Below, piece by piece: positions 57,966 through 64,000 of a stretch of DNA of 64,000 nt (position 1 is its first letter; every line of letters begins with the position of its first letter). The position numbers and the translations under genes were made by a program. This DNA comes from Diphasiastrum complanatum. Taxonomy: Eukaryota; Streptophyta; Lycopodiopsida; Lycopodiales; Lycopodiaceae. The notes under the pieces were generated by a model. It worked only from the letters and a program-made list of their open reading frames with translations. It ran no database searches and had not been told where the DNA came from. The stretch is taken from NCBI GenBank assembly GCA_029204225.1, contig CM055096.1, forward strand, positions 46,571,079 to 46,635,078, written 5' to 3'.

Positions 57966-58082
57966 AAGCTTAAATCATTGGGAAAAGCATTCTAGTGTTC
58001 AACAACGCTCTTCTAATAGGAGATGAATCAAAATCTCAACTACAACTCACAAAGTGATGCGTCTTAGAAATAATAATGTACT

Positions 58083-58215
58083 ATGGAAGGGGCCGGCGCA
58101 TAGGCCATTTTGCCCGGTAAGGATTTCCATAACTTTTTAGACGAGGCTCGGAGGGGCTGAGCCTATATTATTTTTGGAAAGTACAAAATGGCCTATGCCC
58201 ACCGATGCCTTCCAT
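58083..58215. mobile_element. Foldback MITE, about 133 bp
   Basis: The ends ATGGAAGG...CCTTCCAT continue inward into GCATAGGCCATTTTG and its complement CAAAATGGCCTATGC, giving terminal repeats of about 30 bp with few mismatches. The middle contains GAGGCTCGGAGGGGCTGAGCC. No clear target duplication, so the superfamily is unassigned. Confidence 0.65.
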
Positions 58216-60380
58216 TGCGTAATGGATACAAGGGCATCTCAGAGTTTTTTCCATTACTCTAAATACCAATAGCGAATTGCCATTATCAAGGTGCAATATA
58301 AATGTGGATCAATGAATTTTTTGTTCGACAAGTGCCATACAATTATCAACTCTCTGTAACATCGATATCTTTCCAAGTTTTTCATTTTCCTTTTTGTGAG
58401 ATTGATTTTTGCATGCGAAATAACTATTGCACATGAGTCATCATTGTAGAGTATCTCGAGAACAAATTTTCTATTCATCTATTTATCTCCAGATCACCTT
58501 GTAGAGAGATTAGGATTTTTGTGCATCTTCCAAATCTCTGAATCCATGTCACTTCCGAGTTGATTCCTGCATCTCATTGCCATATTAATTTTCGAGTCAA
58601 CTACAATAAGATTGAGACAAATTTAGTTAAAATTTGTTCAATCTTCAGTCCAGTTGCATGTTCAATGTATTTCAACTGCGTGTTCCAAACAACGATCCAA
58701 CCTTGAGCATGCAAGTTACTAGTAACAACGTCCCCACCAACAAATTTTTTGGCATTGTGGGAATTCGTCTTGGCTGGGTTGTGGCTTAAATCTTGCAAAT
58801 CCTATGATAGCCCATTTCTTGATGTTCTTGGCAGTCCAAGAATCAAGAAATTTCTAGCATATTTTGGTTTAAGCTTTATTGTATTCAGTTCTAATATAGA
58901 GCCCTTCAGTGCAAAGTTTTTATTCATAATCTGTTGCACATAATGTTGCAATTGTTGATAAGCATACAGTATTTGTGCATTATGCAAGCCAAAATCTCGC
59001 AACCTTTATAGATTGTTCCGTCTACCCACAAATCTACATGCTTATGATTCTTTTTTCTCAAATCTTCAAGTAGTAAAGCAACATTTTCTACAACTTTTGA
59101 ATTTTTCTTTAAAAATGGAGAACATTCCACAGGAAGTGCAACATGCAAATGAGACTTTTCCATTGTTGAAAACTACAATATCTCAAAAGATTGATCATTA
59201 GTACCTCAGGCTTTTTGGCTATGCCGAGCTCATAATTCTCCCGCCTCATAGTTTACTATGAGTATACAAAAATTTGAGCTCATAGTGCTCCTGCTACATA
59301 TTCTGCAAAGAGCATACCAAGATTTCAAGTCGGTTGAAACATGTAGAAAATTTTTGTCTTTCGTTATTACAAGCACACTTAACTAATTAATGCCTAAAGT
59401 TAGAGCTTGTAAACCACAATAGTTAGAATGCGGGCATTATCGGAAACTCGAGAAACGACAACCATGTCAAAGTTTGTCGACAACAGAAAGCAGCAACATT
59501 CTGGTCCAGTAGACTCAGTCGTGCATTGTGCGCACCTGCGGGCCGCGCGTGATATCTCATCCCCACTGCCTAGCCACCTGTCTTTTTTTTCACTTGACCC
59601 TAAAAGGGCTGGTACTAGGGGACAAGGGTATTGTGTCTACTATTATGGAAAAAATGCACTCTTTTTGGTGCCTTTACGGAAGTAGCCCACTTGCATCCTC
59701 CAATGTGAAAATTGACATGTGTGGAAATGCCCTAATGTGTGATAATGATCTCCTAAGTTTTGTGTGTGCACTTTAGATCAACTATAGATTGATAATCAAG
59801 ATCTATGTGAAAAAACTACGGCAAGATCACATTTCTACATGCATACAATCATCAACCAAGTTCTTGCACACGTCACGGGAAGTGGACATGAAAAAAACTA
59901 AAAAGTTGTTGCTCTCGGATAGAGAGAGAAAGCAACTACAAGGCCTCGGGTAGAGAGAGAAAGTAAAATAGTGACATATTGCCAAGTCTCCATTAACTCT
60001 CAAAAACTCATTACAAAAATGACTGTAATCCATCAACATCCTCTTGATTTGATTGGACCCTTCTAATGAAATTCTCACTTATGATAGGACCCTTGAACTC
60101 ATGCCAACACTTTGACTTTGGTCACTCATCAAATCTAAACATGACACTTGTAGAGAGCCTAACTAGCTCGAGCTACATCATAATTGACTTTTGGCCTAAT
60201 GATGGAAAAAACATGTGTACTTGACTATTTGACCTCTAAAGCCAAAAATGGCCCTATCAACTACATACACCAAGATGCTTGACTAAAAATATTTATCAAA
60301 CCCCTAAAGTCAACATAGATATATTTTTGTATTTTTCACAAATCAAACGATACCGATTTCCATTCTCTCTCTAAAGTCAA
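58216..60380. other. Unassigned sequence
   Basis: No gene, RNA gene or known element recognised. Confidence 0.4.
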
Positions 60381-60389
60381 ACTTCTTAA

Positions 60390-60755
60390 AGGTCCCATTT
60401 TGAGCCCATATTTTCCCTAATGTCATTCAAAACACCCACTTGCATCCAACAACATGGTTGTTGATAGGTTGGATCCACAAGCTCCCAAGTGTTGTTAGAA
60501 ATCAAGGCTTCATACTCCTTGGACATGGCTTCAAACCGCTCCTTAGATTGGAGTGCATCTTGGACATAATGAAAAAAACATGATATGAGGTGCCATCCTC
60601 CACTTGCTTGTCTTTTTCCACAAATTTGAGCCTCCTTGGTTTGGATCTCTCTCTCTCATAGATTTTCTTGGTGTGATTGCTTGAAGATGCTCCTCCTCAA
60701 GCCTCGACTCCAACACATCTTGATTGTCATCAAGATTGATAATTGGTGACAATCA
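60390..60755 (-). pseudogene. Copia integrase-RT linker and RT start
   Basis: On minus: LEEEHLQAITPRKSMRER (linker), then in shifted frames EDGTSYHVFF, FEAMSKEYEALISNNTWELVD and CCWMQVGV, the conserved N-terminus of copia RT (E.EAL..N.TWELV......I.C.WV). It is inverted relative to the LTR that begins at 60789. Confidence 0.75.
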
Positions 60756-60788
60756 AGATTACCCTCACTCTCTTTCTCATTAGTAAGG

Positions 60789-61260
60789 TGTGAAAAATTG
60801 CCTACATTGGCAAATCTAGCCATGTAGAATATTCTACATTTTGTCAATATTGTTTGTTGGTTACCTGAATGGCCACAGTGCCACTTGTACGTACACACCT
60901 AAAGTAGGTTACCACGAGTCAAGAGGAGTGGTTGTGTCTATTTGGTAGTGATTCCTACGTTGTAGGATCTAGACCATGATTTATGATGAGATTTGTACCT
61001 ACCATGCACCTACCAAGCATGACTCTTGGATCTAGGCTAGGGTTTTCACATTAGGGCAAGAAAGTGGAGTCTACTTCCTTATTACATGCTGGATTTTCAC
61101 CTAACTTTGCAAAGGAAGTGTGTTTTACTATGTATTCCCATTCTCCATAGTGTGAAGATAGAAACTTTTTGGAGCCTCAAGGAGAAACTTGAGTTTCCTC
61201 TCATTGTATGGTGATTACTCTATGAAACCCAGCTTTGGCACTTTGTGTGAAGCAACCTAT
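60789..61260 (+). repeat. Copia LTR related to the 37.6-kb LTR
   Basis: Begins TGTGAAAAATTGCC and shares several blocks with 37622-38050 (e.g. CTTCCTTATTACATGCTGGA and TCCATAGTG..GATAGAA). The right end is not defined. It is preceded by inverted internal copia sequence instead of a polypurine tract. Confidence 0.65.
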
Positions 61261-61722
61261 TGCAAAGAGGGTGAATATAATCAGTTACTATAATATATGA
61301 TATTCGAATTATTATTATTCTAATTAAAATCAAAGTCTAAGAAAGTAGGCAAGAATTTTGAGGTTCTGGCAGTAGGCGAGTAAAACATGTTAGTAAAACA
61401 ATTTTGCTCATAAAAAACAGATAGTATGAGAAAAAGACACCATACAAAACATGCAAGCAAAACTTAAAAGTGCAAGTAGAGCATAGTTTTACTTGCTGTT
61501 TAGGCTAGAGATATATGACAATGAGATGAAGTATTACACTGACGGTGAATGAAGCTACCAAAATGATCAGAAAGAAACTCAAATCGGCAAGTAGAATGTG
61601 ATATAATTCACTTATCTATGAGAAAGTAGATCCAAGTAGTATGTATATTATGTGAAGAGGTCGAGTAAAACTACTGGGTAACTAAAGAGAAATTCTAATC
61701 AACAAGTAGAAGCATGAGCAGA
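61261..61722. other. Unassigned sequence
   Basis: Contains recurrent AAGTAGA / CGAGTAAAA words but no clear repeat unit or gene. Confidence 0.35.
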
Positions 61723-62004
61723 ATGGTTTTGTTCGCCAACTAATAGAGTAACAGCTTGAGCTCTACACCATTCACTATAATTCAAAACTTTAGCACTCAT
61801 TTAGACACTTAGATGTGCTCTCTCCATTCACTCGTTATTTCAAGCACTCAAGCACATGGCCATATGGTTTTGTTCGCCAACTTATAGAGTAACAGCTTGA
61901 ATTCTACACCGTTCACTATAATTCAGAACTTTAGCACTCATTTAGACACTTAGATGTGCTCATTCCATTCACTCGTTATTTCGAGCACTCAAGCACATGG
62001 CCAT
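61723..62004. repeat. Tandem duplication, 2 x 141 bp
   Basis: Units 61723-61863 and 61864-62004 match except for a handful of substitutions. Begins ATGGTTTTGTTCGCCAACT. Confidence 0.9.
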
Positions 62005-62899
62005 ACCCATGTATCAAACACTCAAGAACACTAACATAGTTAGGCACAATAATGTAGTCAGAAAAACTAAGGACTAAGTCGTTAGTGGTAGTATGCCACT
62101 TGGGCCTCGCATAGGTCTATAGGCTCATATCAATAAAAAATTGACTTGTAAGAGAGCGCCAAGCAAGAAAAGTTTGGTGAATTGTTGCCTAAGCCTCCAA
62201 GCACCGTAAGAGGTGTATGAGGGCTTGAATTAGAGGTAATTCAACCTACCTTTCAAGGCATGTGCAAATCCATAGGTTTCGGGCTTTGTAAAAAGAGTTA
62301 TTCATGCTCAAATATCCTCAAAAATACACAATTTTTTTTTAGATTTGGGACACCATACATTAAGAATTGTTGGGAAAATGATGTAATAGTGTCAAATTAA
62401 ATATTCAACAATGATGCGAATGTAGATAATGCAGAATCACTATCGAATTGCATCTATTTTAGAGCTACTGCAGAATTGAGAAACGAATGATAATCATTAG
62501 TGTGTTTATATCTTTATCAACCACTACAAATGAATGCAACAATCGACTATAATAACAAAACATTAGAATAAGATGAATGCATGCACAAGTAACCTGTCTA
62601 TTGAACTTTATTTGCTATCAAAATCGCTCATACACAAACTGTAAGCACTATAGCTTATTGCAAATAATCTACTCTCATCAAAAGACTTACTAATCAGCTA
62701 AAAAATGAATAAAATGAAGACAAAACTTCAATATTGTCAAACATCTTAATAAATCTATAAACTGGATATGTATTTATAGTCGTTAGCGCAATCCTAGGCC
62801 CACATGGTTGTTGCCAGGTGACACTTGGAATTTATTTTGGATCTATTGTAGATAATGTTCTATTTTTTATTTTGTAGTATTTTGTCATTTCAAGTTAAA
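62005..62899. other. Unassigned sequence
   Basis: No gene recognised. It follows the copia remnant at 62.9-63.4 kb on its 3' side and may contain decayed LTR sequence. Confidence 0.35.
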
Positions 62900-63440
62900 T
62901 AACAACCTTCTCTGTTGATTCTAAAAATCTTTGGGACTGTGCGAATATGCTTGTATTTATGTAGACTATTCTACAATATGTCTAAAATTATAGACAATAT
63001 GAAAACTCTATGAGTATGTACAATTGATTTCACATTAAAATCAATTTTCGTGTCAATTGCCAATGCATTTGTGAAGATGTATGCTACCATGAACTATGTT
63101 TAGCAAAATATTAGATTTCGAATACTTTGTCTCTAACAAAATTATATTTTATCTCAATGTGCTTGCTCTTGAAATGATACCTAAGATTTAGCTTCCAGCT
63201 CATAGCTTTCAGACTGAGACATATAAATGTCTTCCTCCATAACACCATTCATAAATAATGTTTGTACATCCATCTAGTGAATTTCCAAATCTACCACTAC
63301 CACAAATGAGAGTAAAAGTTTGATAGACGTTTGTTTTACCATGGGATTAAAAGCCTCCAAATAATTGATATTCAGGACTTGAAAATATTCACCAATCTTG
63401 CCTTCCATCGATCAATTGATTTGATTCAATAAATCCATTT
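62900..63440 (-). pseudogene. Copia RT fragment fused to RNase H end
   Basis: On minus: IGEYFQVLNINYLEAFNPMV, TSIKLLLSFVVVVDLEIH, then MDVQTLFMNGVMEEDIYMSQSE (RT fingers/palm), a stop, and within a few codons HFKSKHIEIKYNFVRDKVFE, the end of copia RNase H. The RT active site, connection and most of RNase H between them are deleted. Not functional. Confidence 0.85.
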
Positions 63441-63880
63441 GCAAGAAACAACATTCTTATCAATTTGCAGTCTATAAGCATATTTTTCTCGTCCGAAGTA
63501 CCTTAGAATTTTAGGGATTTTAAGATACACTCAGGTTCTTACCTCAAATTCTCAAGATGAGAGATCATGGTTAGCATGGGTGACAAGCACAAGGGTTGTC
63601 ATGACACTAACTGCAGGATTGGGGCCCGCAAGTCCTCCCTATCTGACAAACAAACTTATAGAAAAGTCGGCCATTCCCTATGGAATACTCTTCAAGTATC
63701 TTGTCATTTTAGAATTGCTTGGGACATCCCGTAGCAAGACGTGATGATATTGATATTGTTATAGCTCACCTTATGTATGTAACAACATTCATATACTTAC
63801 ATATCTCACACATTTTAGCTTGTAGGATTTAGCTATGTTATTTTCTTTCATTACTGTTTTTGGAGATGTTTTCATATGCT
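63441..63880. other. Unassigned sequence
   Basis: No domain recognised. The copia RT remnant may begin in here. Confidence 0.35.
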
Positions 63881-63884
63881 CCCA

Positions 63885-63944
63885 GTGATGCCAACATGTA
63901 CATTTATTAGTCTTATATGCCTTTTGGCATGAAAAAGATGTTAG

Positions 63945-64000
<56 letters not shown>
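63885..64000 (+). mobile_element. 5'-truncated LINE 3' end with (CT)n tail, runs off window
   Basis: Only the last 70 or so bases of the LINE 3' UTR are present: ACATGTACATTTATTAGTC, hairpin ATGCCTTTTGGCAT (63917-63930), GAAAAAGATGTTAGTAAAT and then (CT)n from 63950 to the window edge. The hairpin is identical to copies at 8809 and 29654 although the flanks have diverged. Confidence 0.75.

Noticed and set aside
1-64000. tRNA, rRNA genes, CRISPR arrays, bacterial operons
   Set aside because: None seen. The GGTATCAGAG words are retroelement primer sites, not tRNA genes, and gene structure is eukaryotic.

Overview
The window is a gene-poor, AT-rich stretch of a land-plant nuclear genome. The evidence is plant-type Ty1/copia elements primed from initiator tRNA-Met, Ty3/gypsy fragments, LINEs, a DUF659-type hAT transposase, interstitial TTTAGGG repeats and small phase-consistent introns. 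A large-genome plant such as a fern or lycophyte would fit, but I cannot prove the lineage. Nearly everything recognisable is transposable-element debris. Only one short exon series (30.4-32.3 kb) and one SNF2 fragment (51.7 kb) look like host coding sequence.

Layout. 0-5.6 kb: a purine-rich stretch, an array of about 32 copies of an 18-bp minisatellite, a decayed copia RT/RNase H with polypurine tract and LTR start, and a short LINE derivative carrying only ORF1-like sequence. 6.8-16.8 kb: a nested complex. The outer unit is a minus-strand copia element with two LTRs, a primer-binding site, a polypurine tract and a perfect 5-bp target duplication (ACATC). Inside it lie a chimeric series of minus-strand LINE copies (one carrying a solo LTR with its own TCGTC duplication), a gypsy integrase fragment and a hAT-like end. 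17.4-25 kb: copia LTR repeats, hAT-type ends and a multi-exon hAT transposase pseudogene. 27-35.4 kb: mixed gypsy and LINE fragments surrounding the exon series.

35.7-38.3 kb: a copia element whose gag/protease segment is inverted. 40.0-44.5 kb: two gypsy copies in inverted orientation (about 1.8-kb arms, 0.86-kb spacer). 45.7-47.6 kb: a gypsy remnant that has lost RT. 48.3-50 kb: a gag-like fragment, microsatellites and a LINE fragment. 50.8-52.9 kb: telomere-like tandem repeats, a strong 45-bp-arm hairpin, the SNF2 fragment and a complete 336-bp hAT MITE with an 8-bp target duplication. 53-64 kb: mostly unassigned, with gypsy and copia fragments, a foldback element, a 141-bp tandem duplication and a 5'-truncated LINE end at the right edge.

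Two systems link distant parts of the window. First, a LINE family ends in a conserved small hairpin (ATGCC-TTTY-GGCAT), then an ATTAATAAAGCT-like word, then a (CT)n tail in place of poly(A); four separate loci share this terminus. Second, a hAT family has ends beginning CATAG(T/A)TG followed by palindromic word clusters that differ from locus to locus. The transposase pseudogene at 21.3-24.4 kb is a plausible former source for these ends.
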